From: Apus apus
Lineage: Eukaryota; Chordata; Aves; Apodiformes; Apodidae
DNA length: 64,000 bases
Reading direction: 5' to 3'
NCBI RefSeq assembly: GCF_020740795.1
Contig: NC_067289.1
Span: forward strand, 19,302,608-19,366,607
The notes below the pieces were generated by a model. It was not told where the DNA came from and made no database searches. It saw only the letters and a list, made by a program, of their open reading frames with translations. The position numbers and the translations under genes are program-made. Positions within the stretch are counted from its first letter, which is position 1; every line of letters starts with the position of its first letter. This document shows, in pieces, positions 1-10,727 of the stretch.

Positions 1-2225
1 CTGAAAATACACGTAACATTCTGGGCAGAATTATGTTCTGGCAACCACTCCACATTCCTGCTCACAGTAACTACCCTCTCTGGTGACAATCCTGAAACGA
101 CCTCCTCAACAACTCAACCTTTCTTTAGAGAAATATCTGATCACCAAACAGAAAGGAACTGCTGTGCCAAAGGAGCATTGCTGTGCTACTGCCTTCAGAC
201 ATGTTTCAAAGCATTGCTGTCTGGGAATTCTCACCACAGCCAGCAATGGCGACTCAACAATTTATTGCATTATAACCTCAAGTGAATGAAGATTCTTAAG
301 ATGTGAAATAATGTACAAACCCCCTTCATATTTACTACTCATGCAGAATCCTTATAACTCAAAAACTGTCTTTAATAACGGAACTCAGTCTTGTCCTTAT
401 TTCAGAAGGAAGAGGCAGTTAAATTAACAAAAATCTTGTTGATTAAAAAGAACTAGTCAGCAACTCAAGATTCAGTAACAACCTGAAGCTCTCAGCAATG
501 TCCTACTTTGCACTAACTCTCTACCCCTCACCCATATATAGTTGAGGTTTAACTATTGCACAAGAGTATGAAGTTACACAGACTTTAATTTTTGAGCTGC
601 TGCTTCTAGAAAAAAGTTCAGTGCTCACTGTACAACAGTTTACAAATTCACTCAAAATGTCATCAGGAGAGGTGAATTCTCTTTTCCTGCTCTGAACTTC
701 TGCCCTTTGCAAAAGCAACTGTTATCACATATTACACTTTGTATATGTGTTCAACTTTTAACTTTGTGAAATATCAAGGCTGAAATATAACTAATTTCTA
801 TATCCCAGATCTTTAGTTGTTTTTCTTTAAATAGTTAAATGAGTTTTAGGAAATGAAGACAGCTACTGTACACCTCTTTTCCAATACTACTACAGAGTTT
901 TTAGAGCTAAAAATTTATACTCCAGACAAAATAGGTTACCACTTGCTTAAATTTAAGTACAGAAAAATCAGTCCTCCTGAAGCAAAGAGGACTAACAGAT
1001 CCCAGACTAATCAGGCACATAAAAAGCATTTGAAAGCACTGTAATCACAGTCTTTTAGAAGGACTTCTCTATTTTATATTTGTCTTCACATTCAGTAAGG
1101 CAGATTTTCATCATCTTTCTACACTCTCCAGATTTTATGAGAACAGAATGGCACAAGATTTGGAAAACAGACATTTATTGGAAGCATTAAGACCCATTCA
1201 AAATTTCTCACAGAAAACTAAAGACTTTTCCATGAAGATGAGACTGAAATCCCAAACACAACACATACAAGCAGAGACATATAAAAGCTCAGTGCTTGGG
1301 GTCTGTAATCCTGACAGCATCTCTTTATAATAATACTTGTTATGTAGTAGCACATTTTTGGTGCAAGAAATACCTTTCTTTTTAACTCCCTCTTTACTGG
1401 CTGAAAAAATAATTAAAAAAATATAGCTGAGATGAGCCCAACTAACCAACATTATTTTTTTTTCTAACACTGAAATTTATTTTTTTTTTTTAGAAGAGAA
1501 GGTAATTTAAATCATCCTTAACTTTGTAAATGCTATTTAAGTATGCAAAAGCTTTTGACAGCTGGTCTGTAATAATGTCACCAAGGACTCTGAACTAGAA
1601 CCTTTCCCAATTAGTGACTCAGGAAAGCAGATGATTGTAGCTTCATTCAGACTGATCTGTAAGCCATGCACTACATTGTTACTGTTGTCCCCTATAATCA
1701 TCACACAGATCTATCAGACTAATGATACAACCAACAAGGCAACCCTCTCTAAACGTCAGTTTTCCTTCAGCTGCTTGTAGATGGAAACATAAACAGCTCA
1801 CAGTTTAGTTTTTCAAGCACTTGAGATCAAACACAAAAGTTCTCAACAATAATACTCCAGCAAAGCAAAGATACCAAGCAAACAAAACCACCCCTTTAAA
1901 AAAGAAAAGCTGTTCTTGAGAAGATGACAACTCACACTCGCTTAAGTCAAAGAACAGATCTATACAGGATTATTCTACAAAGTTTATCAATGAAAAACAC
2001 CTCACAAAACATGCATAATTAATTTACAGTCATGAAGAAAAACAACATCAAGGAAATATTCAGCATCAATTAGGTAAGAGTGAACATGGTTTGATATATT
2101 GTATTTCAAACAATAATTGTACAGTGAAGCACTCATTCCAGTGCATTCAAATTAGCAATACAGACACTAAGGCCTGCAAGTGAAGTAAAGAGATCAAATT
2201 AAGTACCAATAATTCTGTTCATTAC
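1..2225 (-). other. MFN1: MFN1 intron (following the second coding exon), incomplete
   Basis: AT-rich intronic sequence with no further MFN1 exon recognised and no RNA gene seen. Short open frames here are of chance length. There are only simple A/T runs, such as the T-rich stretch at 1455-1492. Confidence 0.8.
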
Positions 2226-2361
2226 CTGCCAAAAAATGCCACTTTCATGTGTCTCCGTGAAAGCACCTCACCAATGACTGCTAACTTCTTTTTATAGGCC
2301 TGTATTTTTGCTAGTTCATCTTCTGTTGCCACGTGTTCAAGCTCTGGGTTCCTGTATGTTG
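2226..2361 (-). CDS. MFN1: MFN1 second coding exon (codons 39-84)
   Basis: 136 nt, between acceptor CCTAG (intron ends at 2362) and donor GGCAG with GTAAT starting at 2225. It encodes [18 protein letters not shown] and ends at VAFFGR, with the arginine codon split (AG|A). The next exon, with the GTPase P-loop, is not in the remaining 2.2 kb to the left. Confidence 0.95.
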
Positions 2362-3155
2362 CTAGGCATAGAAAAATAACACCATAAAAGCAATCACATA
2401 AAGAGTACATGCTCCAGGATACAAGACACTTTATCTTCACATACCAACAAAGATCTGTGCAAATTTTAACTATACAGTGGTAAAAAAACAAATCAAACAA
2501 AACCCCACTACAGACACTGATGTTAGCTCGTGTCATTCAGCAGCTCCACCACAAGCATTTGTGATATCATGGCACAGATCACTTCAGATAAATCACCAAT
2601 CTGACTGCCAGCTCCAATAACCCTGTGAACACAGCCTGATCTGCCCTGCTCTTTGAGACACCTGCTTCCTTCAGAAAGGAAAGACAGGATCTTCCACGGA
2701 TACACCAGCCAGGCTGGGCTGTCTTCACTGAGGTGATGAACAACCAACTCCATGTGGCAACACACACTTCCACATTGCTAAAACTTCTGAGGGTGCAACC
2801 AGTGGTTCCCTGCATTACAACACGTTGATCTGCTTTCCTACTGAATAATGGAGGAACCTGCTTCTCCCTTCTGCTACGCAAAAGAAACCACAGCAGGACT
2901 ATAAACGCCGGAGGGGTTAAGCTTTCACCCCCATGGGAAGGAGGTCAGGGGACCAGCCCAAGCGGTGCAATCAGCTTTTCCTACACGCAACCCCTCTGTG
3001 CTGCAACAGGCAAGGCCTCGTGTTCAAGATGAAAGCTGACCTTCCACAAAAGTTGCTCCCTCACTGACATAGTCCAGCAGCCGGTCGAAGATGGCCGTGA
3101 TGGTCTTTTTAGCCAGCACGAAGTGCTTCAGCGGAGAGACAGCAGCTTCTGCCAT
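2226..3155 (-). CDS. MFN1: MFN1, mitofusin-1, first two coding exons (partial, 5' end of gene)
   Basis: Mitofusin-1 is a dynamin-like GTPase of the mitochondrial outer membrane that tethers and fuses mitochondria. Two exons joined in frame (115 + 136 nt) give 83 codons plus 2 nt. The protein starts [17 protein letters not shown] and runs through a segment with [17 protein letters not shown] to [12 protein letters not shown], which is the mitofusin N-terminal helix leading into the GTPase. The last exon stops at the arginine just before the P-loop (TSSGKSS in human), so the catalytic GTPase, the membrane anchor and the C-terminal heptad repeat are off the left edge. The start codon has a G at -3 and a G at +4. 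The exon carrying it begins 7 nt upstream after an acceptor, so an untranslated first exon lies in the CpG island to the right. MFN2 is the only close alternative; the N-terminal residues fit MFN1 better. Confidence 0.96.
2362..3040 (-). other. MFN1: MFN1 intron between the first two coding exons
   Basis: 679 nt bounded by GTCAGC (donor) and CCTAG (acceptor) on the minus strand. The open frames at 2523-2881 are on the same strand but contain no recognisable domain and lie wholly inside the intron. Nothing else is seen. Confidence 0.85.
3041..3155 (-). CDS. MFN1: MFN1 first coding exon (codons 1-39)
   Basis: Coding part of 115 nt. The acceptor TTCTGTTGCAG ends at 3163, so the whole exon is 3041-3162. 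The donor is GAAG followed by GTCAGC at 3040. It is chosen because it leaves one base (G) that combines with CA of the next exon to make Ala in the conserved FVEATY stretch. Residues include [21 protein letters not shown]. Confidence 0.95.
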
Positions 3156-3671
3156 TACGCAACTGCAACAGAAGTTATGTAAAAGTGCCCGAAGCACTCC
3201 CCAGACACAGGTACGCGAGAAGCCTCCCACTTCTCATCCAGCCACCTCAGAACTCCCAGGCCCCAGCCCACGGCGCGGCTCTCACCGCTGCTGTCACCCC
3301 GACACACCCATCCGGGCAGCACCTCACCAAGCTCGGGGACGGGTCCGAACCGTTTCCGTGCGGCCTGCTGGCGAAATACGCGACTCTCTCCCCACCGGAG
3401 GCGGCTCACGCTCTCCCCTCCACCTGGAGGTCAGCGCTGTCCCCTCGGCCCGGCGAGGACAGGCCCAGCCCCGGGGGAGGTGCCGCGGCGCCCGCTGAGG
3501 GGGCCGCGAGGGCCCGGGGTCAGGCCGCAGGGGCGGCCCGAGGCCCTGCCCGCCCCGCTCGCTCGCAGCGCGCCGGCTCGTTCCCCGGCAACGCGGCGGG
3601 GCCTCCCTCCCTTCCCCTTCCCTCCCTCCCGCCGCCGCCTCCCGGCCCGCCGCCGCCGCCGGGACGGGCGC

Positions 3672-3683
3672 ACGTCACTTCCG
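3672..3683 (-). promoter_or_regulatory. ETS/CRE composite site in the MFN1 CpG island
   Basis: The minus strand reads CGGAAGTGACGT, the standard ETS plus CREB/ATF half-site fusion found in many housekeeping promoters. Function is inferred from the motif alone. Confidence 0.6.
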
Positions 3684-3742
3684 CTGCCGGACCCGCCGGA
3701 GGAGGGGGGGGGCGGCGCCATGTTCAGGGAGGCCCGGGGGCG

Positions 3743-3753
3743 GCCGCCATCTT
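3743..3753 (-). promoter_or_regulatory. YY1 site in the MFN1 CpG island
   Basis: The minus strand reads AAGATGGCGGC, the long-form YY1 core-promoter motif that usually lies just downstream of the start site in the direction of transcription. It suggests the MFN1 start is near 3755-3800. This is motif evidence only. Confidence 0.55.
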
Positions 3754-3990
3754 CGGCGCGGGCGGGCGGGGAGCGCGGCCGCTGGGGAAAGGGAGCCGGG
3801 AACCAGCCCCGCGTCCCGGGCCCGTGCCCCGGCCCCGCCGGCAGCAGGGGCTGCTCGGGACCGCGCCTGGCTGGGCGGGAACACGCCCCGGCCTGTGGCG
3901 GGGCCCCGTGGGGCGCGGCTGCCGCGGTGCGCCCGAAGGGATCAGCTCCAGCGCCGGGCCGGAATAAAGACAAGGAAGCGTGGCTTGGGA

Positions 3991-6900
3991 TTCCTTCGTG
4001 CTGTCGGCACCACGGTTTAATCAAGGTCCGCGAAAACGACCAAGGCTGCAGCACGCTGGGGAGAGTGTGACAGCGTGTGCACGTCCCGCCGGAGCTCACC
4101 GGCACCAGAACCACACACCGAGCAACCAAGGACATGGAGCAAGCTTTGCAGAGAACACGTTATTTGAGAATTACTAACTTACTGTATTTCCAGTTTTTGC
4201 AATCATTAGTGGGATCCCAGTTCTGTTTTTGACGTGAACAGAATCTTTGACATAAGAGCTCCTCGTTAACAAACAGTAGCTGGGAAGCTGAAATACATGA
4301 CACTCACCTAACCTAAAGCCTCAGATGTCTGAAAAATCAGTGCCAAATACAAGTTACTCCCAAAGACAAAACACCGCTCAAACAAACCTCATGGTTTTTA
4401 CCGTTTCCTTGCAGGTTATCAGTGTAATGCACAACTGAACTGGAATCACGCAGTACCTCACAGAACATGAATATTTTCATACTTGTGATTACTACAGTTA
4501 ACTTCTCCCCCTCAAGACTGAGATGACTTGCTCCAGCCATGGGGTTAAAGCCTTGTGAAGCCTCTGGCAGGATCAGACCTGCAGCATTCCCACATTCCCA
4601 TGCTCCGTTCACCTTGGTGCAGCAAGGTCAGAGCACTGACCTTCCACTTACACACTTGACACAAATAAACCCAACTGTAGTCTTCCCTTCCGTGGGAACA
4701 ACACACTGTCCTTGGCATGTATAGTCATTCCTTTCGGCCTTCCAACTTCTAGACAGACTCCACTCATTACCTTTTTTTTTTTTTTTACTACTTAATATCT
4801 TTCTTGTTTTAGCATGCTGATCATGTGGAAGCTGATATCCTACTGGTGTTCCTGCTAACGTAAAATGAGACCAGCTACTCCTCTACTTTCTATTTATGTT
4901 CTGATAGATATTAAAAAAACTCAAGCTAACATTAGTCATGTATTTATAAAATTCAACCTAAGACAAACTTGAATGTATTTCCTAATTAGACAGTGTGCAG
5001 TGTATTTTAGTTAGGAATTATTTAGCTTCACAACATTCCCATGGTGTATTTTTTTCATTCCCAGTTTAGAGGTTAGAAATAACACAATTCAAAAGTCAGA
5101 CATCAAGTTACTCAGGAATCAACCAGCAGGTTTTCTGTATCACAGGACTCTCCTTTTACAACAGACCCCCTCTCCTGTACAGGACATGATGCTGGTGTAC
5201 ACAAGCACACACAGTTCTTAAGCCTACTTATTTGGGTGTTTTTTTTTTAAAATGTTCTTTTTCCACTTCTTGTCACTGTCCTCTAGAGCAGCTTTCTCTA
5301 CAGAGCTCACCTGTGCCATTCCACCTGTGTGTCATCACCAAAAGCAGAGTTTAAGAGAACCAGTGTTCCCCCCTCTCGGTTATACCCATATGAAAAAAAT
5401 GAACTCTCCATATATAAAATAAAGCTTATTAGTGCTTTGTTAACTCTATTATTGCTACCATTGTCAGGCAGCCATGATGAATGTGTTCAAAGTAGGAAAT
5501 CAGCTATTCTACCACAGACATTGTCATTTTCTATACAACAGACTAATAAAGTACAGTCAAGACACTATTGGGTTGCCCTTCTCAATGTCTACACAGAAAA
5601 TTTAGTAGTATATCAGCATTCCAAATTGACAAAAATGGTCTTGCCTCCTACAAATTTACACTAACTGGTTCATAGCAGACTTTCTAGAAGTCCTTCTCTA
5701 CAATCAGAAGCTCCGTACCAGTTTTTATCCTTAGCTTTAAAAAACAATTGCAAAGACCTTTGCATGCCTTGAAGCTGGTAACACCAAACCTCACTCATCA
5801 AGAAATGTTTTATACATTATATCTATACAAAGCTTGCATTAGACAATCTTCCATTACAAATTTACAACTGATAAACAAAGAAATGTAAACTCCACCACTA
5901 ATTTATGGGTAATTTCACCCTTACAACTAGCATAATCTATATGACCTCACCCTCATTTTTATCTGTCCAAGTACCAACTCAGAAAGAAATACAGCTACAG
6001 AATGAACTGTAAAAATTCACTTCTAAAGATTATAATGGCAGGATGGCACTATCTAATCTGAACAGATGCATGAAATAATGTGAAAGTTAATAAAGTTATT
6101 ACAATTTTTTGTACTGTACCAGTGTTTTAAGCCAGTATATGTAAGTTTAAAATTTACAGCATTAAAATAACTGTCCTAAATTACTAGCAGTGGAAAGCTC
6201 ATTGTAATTGTACAGAATTATAATAATTATAAACTAACAGAGGCTTGCTTTAAATGAGGTTGGTGACATACATTGCTTCAGTGAGAGCTAAATTAGAGTT
6301 TTAGATATGAAAATCCCACTCTGTACATTTTCAGCTGGATCACTTTGCAAATTCCCTAACAATTAAACGTGACCCAGTCTACACACAAGCAACATGGTGT
6401 CTCCTTGGTGCATTAAAAGATAGGAACTGAAAGTGAATAAAGGAAACAAAAGTTATGTGGAAGTTCTACAGTAAATGTGTGGAAGAAAGGGTTGTTGCGT
6501 AATCCCACAGACTGGAGTTGAAATTAAACACTAAACAAAGAAAATTAATTACAAGGTCTGATAGGTGCCCCAAGAGAAAAAAAACAAGATAATTTTAAAA
6601 GCTTATCAGAAGTATGAGGTGGGAAATGCAGGGTTGGTATGTGAATTTGGAGACGTCCTTGCCTGGGAATTTTTGGAACACCGTTATCTTTGGCAGGCTG
6701 GCTCAATTTGCTAAATATCAGCACAGGGAGCTGCTGCCACAGAGGGTAACATGAGCTGGGTACACAGTTCAGATCAGTATGGAGTCACTTCAGCATGGAA
6801 CCAGATGTTAGCTTTCTCTTTGTCCCTTTCTAAACTGAAGAGACCTGGTCTTGTACCTTAGATGTGAAAGTGTGGGATGACCATCAGAATTGCTCTCAAA

Positions 6901-7143
6901 ACATGCAACTACTCCCACTGTCCCACCCCCCAATATCTGATCCATCACATTGTAAATGCAGTTATTCCTACTGAAACCCTCAGGTAAGGAAATTCACACC
7001 ACCAAGCTGTTATACACGCTTTGATGATGAAGATGAAAACATTAGAATTGTAAAATTGCTGTTAAAATTGCATTTAATATCACATTTCAGTGACTGAAAT
7101 TGAATTCCAATTCTAATAGATTGGTTACAAGGAAAGAAAGTAA
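3991..7143. other. MFN1-ZNF639 intergenic region, including ZNF639 3' UTR
   Basis: AT-rich, without coding exons. ZNF639 is transcribed leftwards, so its 3' UTR occupies an unknown part of the right side. The nearest polyadenylation-type hexamer is ATTAAA on the minus strand at 7072-7077, about 70 nt after the stop. A longer UTR is likely in view of other ZNF639 genes, but no clear distal AATAAA was found. Poly-T runs lie at 4772-4787 and 5239-5249. Confidence 0.55.
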
Positions 7144-8288
7144 TCATGCTGTCTCATGTATCTGAAGATGACTTAAAAGATCTTTTTCATTTCCAAACCT
7201 CATTAAACAATCAGTACACTTATGAGGCAAATCAGCTGAATGCCTGAAATCCAAATGAGTTTTAAGGTCTTCAATCTGTCCTGTCGAATATTCACAGTAT
7301 TGACACAAATAAATCCCTTCAGATAAATGAGAGCTTAAATGCTTGCAATACTCCAACATACCTGAAAAGCCCTTCCCACAGTCATCACAAACATGAGGGA
7401 ATATTTTGGTGTGCTCAATAGCTACGTGCCTGTTGACATTGGTATGCAGCCTGCTCCTAAAGCCACACACTTGGCAGACAAAGAAGTTTTTGCATTTGTC
7501 AAAACTGATTTTGTTTATGAGACTGTACTGCCCACGCTCCTTGTTATTGTAGCTGTCACTCAGCTCTATCAGTCGACAGGCATGTTCGTTCACCACGTGG
7601 CTGTGCAGGTCTTCTGGGTCATTTGTTTCATGCTCACAGAACTGACACAGATACTGCTCGTCACAGCTGTGCTCCTGGAAGTGCAGGTACAACTCGCTGC
7701 TGGAGGAGAACTGCATGTCACACTGCTCACACCAATAAAGGTGGTCGTTGAAGTGAGTGTCTGCTATGTGCTGACTCAGATTCTCAAATATCACTGTTTT
7801 GTAGTCGCAGTATTTACAGATGTAGGGATCCTCCTCGTGTAGTTTTACATGTTCAATGAGCTGCACTTTGCTGGAGAAGCTTTCTTTACAAACTTTGCAG
7901 ACGTGAGTGTCTGCACACGTCTTATGCTTCAGGATCATGTGCTGCTTTAAATCAGAGAAGTACTTGCTATTAAAGTCACAGAGCTCACACTTGTATAAGC
8001 CACTGCTGTTGGCTCTCAGCAAAGGCCACTTCTGCTGAGCTGTGATATTCAAAGCCTGATTCTTTTCAAAAATTCTGGTTTCCAGAGGGATTTCCTCCAG
8101 GTCCTCAGCTTCTAACTTCTCAGGAGACACAGTCTGTGTTTCTATGTCGTGAACTTCTACAGCATTCACTTCTGTTGTAGAAATTTCTACAGTTTGAATA
8201 TCTAGAGGTTTCTCTTCCTCTGTAGGGCTGTCACTGAATATGGGTGAATCACATAAGTCTCTGCACATTCCGTTATTAGTACCTTTAT
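7144..8288 (-). CDS. ZNF639: ZNF639 terminal coding exon (residues 102-482), acidic linker and nine fingers
   Basis: 1145 nt from acceptor CTCCTGCAG (ends 8289) to the stop codon at 7144-7146. The first codon is completed by the G from the previous exon. The exon holds the acidic region, then KNQALNITAQQKWPLLRANS, and all nine zinc fingers. The C-terminus is LSHLQIHETA. The opposite-strand open frame at 7393-7842 is a shadow. Confidence 0.97.
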
Positions 8289-10235
8289 CTGCAGGAGAAA
8301 TTAAGATAATAAAAGCAAAAAGTTATAAAAACCCTGCAAAAATAATAAAAACACAACATTTGTAAGTGAATTGTAGCAGCTTACAAATGTAAAAAAAAAA
8401 AAAGCAGTTCTTATTCCTCAGCCAGACTACGTTTTATGTTTAACTAACAAATAAACAAACTACAAATCCTTCATCAAAGCAAAAAAGTTACATTAAAATC
8501 CAGCAGCTGTGCTCTCCAGCTTCTCAGCACCTCAGCTGCAAACACACATTGACCTTTACCTCTGTCCTTCTTTTTAGGGTCTGTGTAGTGCAACCCCACA
8601 ACGTTTGAGTGGGACCCACTCCAGTGAGAAGTCCCAGCATGCACTGGACTCCCATCATCATCTGTGTCTAAGCTCTGCACAGGACTGTGGAATCTACCTG
8701 CAAGGAGAAAAGAAGGATTTTCTTGTCATTGTCTATTCTAGCATCATCTTGACTCTTTAACCACATTTCTTATTTGCTATTTACTTATTCTAGTTGCATA
8801 AAGTAACCTTTATATACTAATCAAATTACTACCTGCATTAAAGAAAGTAACAATAAATACTTTATAAAATATTTCCATACATACAAAAGACAAAAAGCAA
8901 AATAATTCAAAAGGTGGCAACTCTGTCTTTAACACTTCAGCAAATAGTCTGTTGCTTATACTGGAAAAAACCCTAAAATCCTTAAATGAAACTTTTAATT
9001 TGAAATACACAATTAAAGCAAAAATTCTTAAACATTTCTGGACGACATATTTTAAAACACAATACTTTAAAAGGCTTCTGGGGATTTTATGGTTAATGTA
9101 TTAGAGTGAAAAGAAAAGTAAAAGTAACAAAAAAACATCATCACATCTGTTCTGCTAAACTTCACATCCCGCAGTGGATGCAGTGTAGAGGCATTTTGCA
9201 TTCTCTAAGTACAAGTACAGTTCAAAACAGGTGCTGGTAAATTCCATCTGAACCCTCAGATTATTTATATCAGCTAGACAACAATCTAAATATCTGCTAT
9301 TAATAATTACAAATGCTGTAAAATTGAAGGATCTTTTTGTCATCATTTTTTACTTCAAAAACTGTATTTCAATTATAACACTTAAAACAACCTCCCCCCA
9401 GGCTACAGCATATCAGATCACAATGCTACTCACAAGTCACCCACTACTTATTTTATATTTATTTCTATGAATAGGAGTATGACACACTTAGTAGAGAATT
9501 GCAGGAGACCCAAAATGTAGCCTTACCTCTGCTTTCAGAAAACCTCATATCTGGCTGTTTCATAGAACAGACACTATAGCAGTGGTCAGAAAAAATACCA
9601 CTGTTGTCTATGTATTTGCTGGCACCTGAAGAATCTAAAACAACAAAAAAAAGGAAAAGTTTTAATACTCCCACACTGATGTAGCTACATATGTATTTAA
9701 TGTTCCCCAAAAATTCCCTTCACCAGCCACATTTTTACTTCTTGTGTTCAGGGAATTCTGTGCTGCCCTGGTAACACTGTATCAGCTCCCATCATTATCA
9801 GTGTGCTCCCACCACAGGAGCACAGGGCCCTCAGTGCTGAACACTCCCACCCCTGCTTTTACAAAATTCCTCCTTTGGTGTGTTAGCAGCATCACCTTCA
9901 TTTAGTAGCTTGAGCAAGTTTCCCAATTTGCAGGAAGTACAGAACAAGGCTGTTCAGATGCACTGACTGGAAGCGGTTTAACAACACAGCACACAGAGCA
10001 GGGACTCAATATGGTTGGACTGAAGTTTCTTATCCCACCCTCTTACGTTACCATTTTTCCATGTATCAGCATGGATGTGCTACTACAAGGGACATGTGGT
10101 CCCTTCTCCTAACAAAGTAATTATGCTGAGAATAAATAAACTTACTAAAGTGTATGTAACTCAAGCTCTAGACTCACCTGAATATCGAGAAGGGTGTAGA
10201 GTCTTCCTTTTCCTCTTTTTAGGATGTTCATTCAT
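7144..10235 (-). CDS. ZNF639: ZNF639 (ZASC1), nine-finger C2H2 zinc-finger protein, complete
   Basis: A nuclear C2H2 zinc-finger transcription factor (ZASC1) of the 3q26 amplicon. Four coding exons (58, 108, 138 and 1145 nt) join in one frame to 482 codons plus stop; the human protein is about 485. Residues 1-20 hold a basic NLS-like stretch, MNEHPKKRKRKTLHPS. Exon 2 carries the conserved GIFSDHCYSVCSMKQPD block. Residues about 60-185 are an acidic, poorly conserved linker rich in Glu, Thr and Val. Residues about 200-480 hold nine C2H2 fingers, each with both Cys and both His intact, from YKCELCDF to HKCTDCLMRF. Linkers between fingers are not of the TGEKP type, as usual for this gene. The start codon has A at -3 and matches the known N-terminus. 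All splice junctions are GT-AG and all are in phase 1. Finger order and spacing identify the gene. Confidence 0.97.
8560..8697 (-). CDS. ZNF639: ZNF639 coding exon 3 (residues 56-102), divergent linker
   Basis: 138 nt between acceptor CTCCTTGCAG (ends 8698) and donor GTAAAG (starts 8559). Frame is kept on both sides (phase 1 to phase 1). It encodes an Asp/Ser-rich linker with SPVQSLDTDDDGSPV and ends KKKDRG. Similarity to mammalian ZNF639 is weak here, so the exon call rests mainly on splice signals and frame. Confidence 0.8.
8698..9526 (-). other. ZNF639: ZNF639 intron between coding exons 2 and 3
   Basis: 829 nt, AT-rich, GT-AG. No other feature is seen. The neighbouring introns 8289-8559 and 9635-10177 likewise hold nothing recognised. 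Confidence 0.85.
9527..9634 (-). CDS. ZNF639: ZNF639 coding exon 2 (residues 20-56)
   Basis: 108 nt between acceptor GTTTTAG (ends 9635) and donor GTAAGG (starts 9526). It encodes DSSGASKYIDNSGIFSDH followed by CYSVCSMKQPDMRF, the conserved N-terminal block of the family. Confidence 0.95.
10178..10235 (-). CDS. ZNF639: ZNF639 coding exon 1 (residues 1-20)
   Basis: 58 coding nt. The exon starts at 10245 after TTAATTTAG, leaving 10 nt of leader, and ends before GTGAGT at 10177. It encodes MNEHPKKRKRKTLHPSRYS, including the NLS-like KKRKRK. Confidence 0.95.
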
Positions 10236-10628
10236 TTTGAATAGTCTAAATTAACAGTAAAGTGCAAACCTTTTTGTGTTAGACAGACTTGTTTGTATGT
10301 AGCTTATCTTCCGTTACTTTATGAGACAACATAAACATTCTGAAAACCCACATATTAAACACAAAAGGTTTTCTCCTCCTCCCTAGTCCATTCTGTTACA
10401 GTTAACAACACATTAAATGCACAGGACTGCTCAAGTCGAGTTTCATATTCCTGCCCTGGAACAAAAGAAGGGTCACCATAAAGACAGACAGGACTGGACT
10501 CGAGGCACTTTGTCCAACCTACACAGCAATTCTCCAACACTCTGTTGCCTTTTGTCAGAGATCAGAGGCAGAGTCCCTCTGATAAAGTTTTAATGCTGAA
10601 AATATTAACAAAAGTCACGCTCTCTTAC

Positions 10629-10727
10629 CTGAAATGCTCTTCAGTATCAGCAAGCAGAGCAGCTAAGAAGCTGATGGCTGCACAGCTTCCAAACGTAGTG
10701 AATGCATCAGCTCCAGAAGATTCTCAT
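10629..10727 (-). other. ZNF639: Probable ZNF639 5' UTR exon with two uORFs
   Basis: 99 nt framed by a good acceptor (TCCCTCCATAG, ends 10728) and an excellent donor (TTTCAG|GTAAGAGA, intron starts 10628) on the minus strand, 0.4 kb upstream of the start-codon exon. It begins exactly with ATG. uORF1 (10707-10727, six codons plus TGA) overlaps the start of uORF2 (10663-10707, 14 codons plus TAG) in the string TGATG. The frame of the main ORF also stays open through the exon back to a TGA at its first bases, but has no AUG. The exon is inferred from splice signals; no transcript evidence is available here. Confidence 0.6.

Larger units (their letters stand above)
3200..3990. promoter_or_regulatory. 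MFN1: CpG-island promoter and untranslated exon 1 of MFN1
   Basis: Very GC- and CpG-rich block immediately upstream of the MFN1 start exon. It contains the minus-strand string CGGAAGTGACGT at 3672-3683 (a canonical ETS/CRE composite) and AAGATGGCGGC at 3743-3753 (the YY1 promoter motif). A second YY1-like CCATGTT lies at 3715-3722. Plausible untranslated-exon donors on the minus strand are GCG|GTGAGA ending at 3286 and TTG|GTGAGG near 3325; the sequence does not decide between them. Long open frames here on both strands are a product of GC richness. Confidence 0.8.

Noticed and set aside
3185-4135. Open frames of 196 to 260 codons on both strands in the MFN1 CpG island
   Set aside because: They overlap in several frames, are Pro/Arg/Ala/Gly-rich and have no domain; long frames are expected when stop codons are rare in GC-rich DNA.
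7393-7842. 149-codon plus-strand frame with hydrophobic stretches
   Set aside because: Exact antisense of the ZNF639 zinc-finger exon; a shadow of the conserved finger codons.
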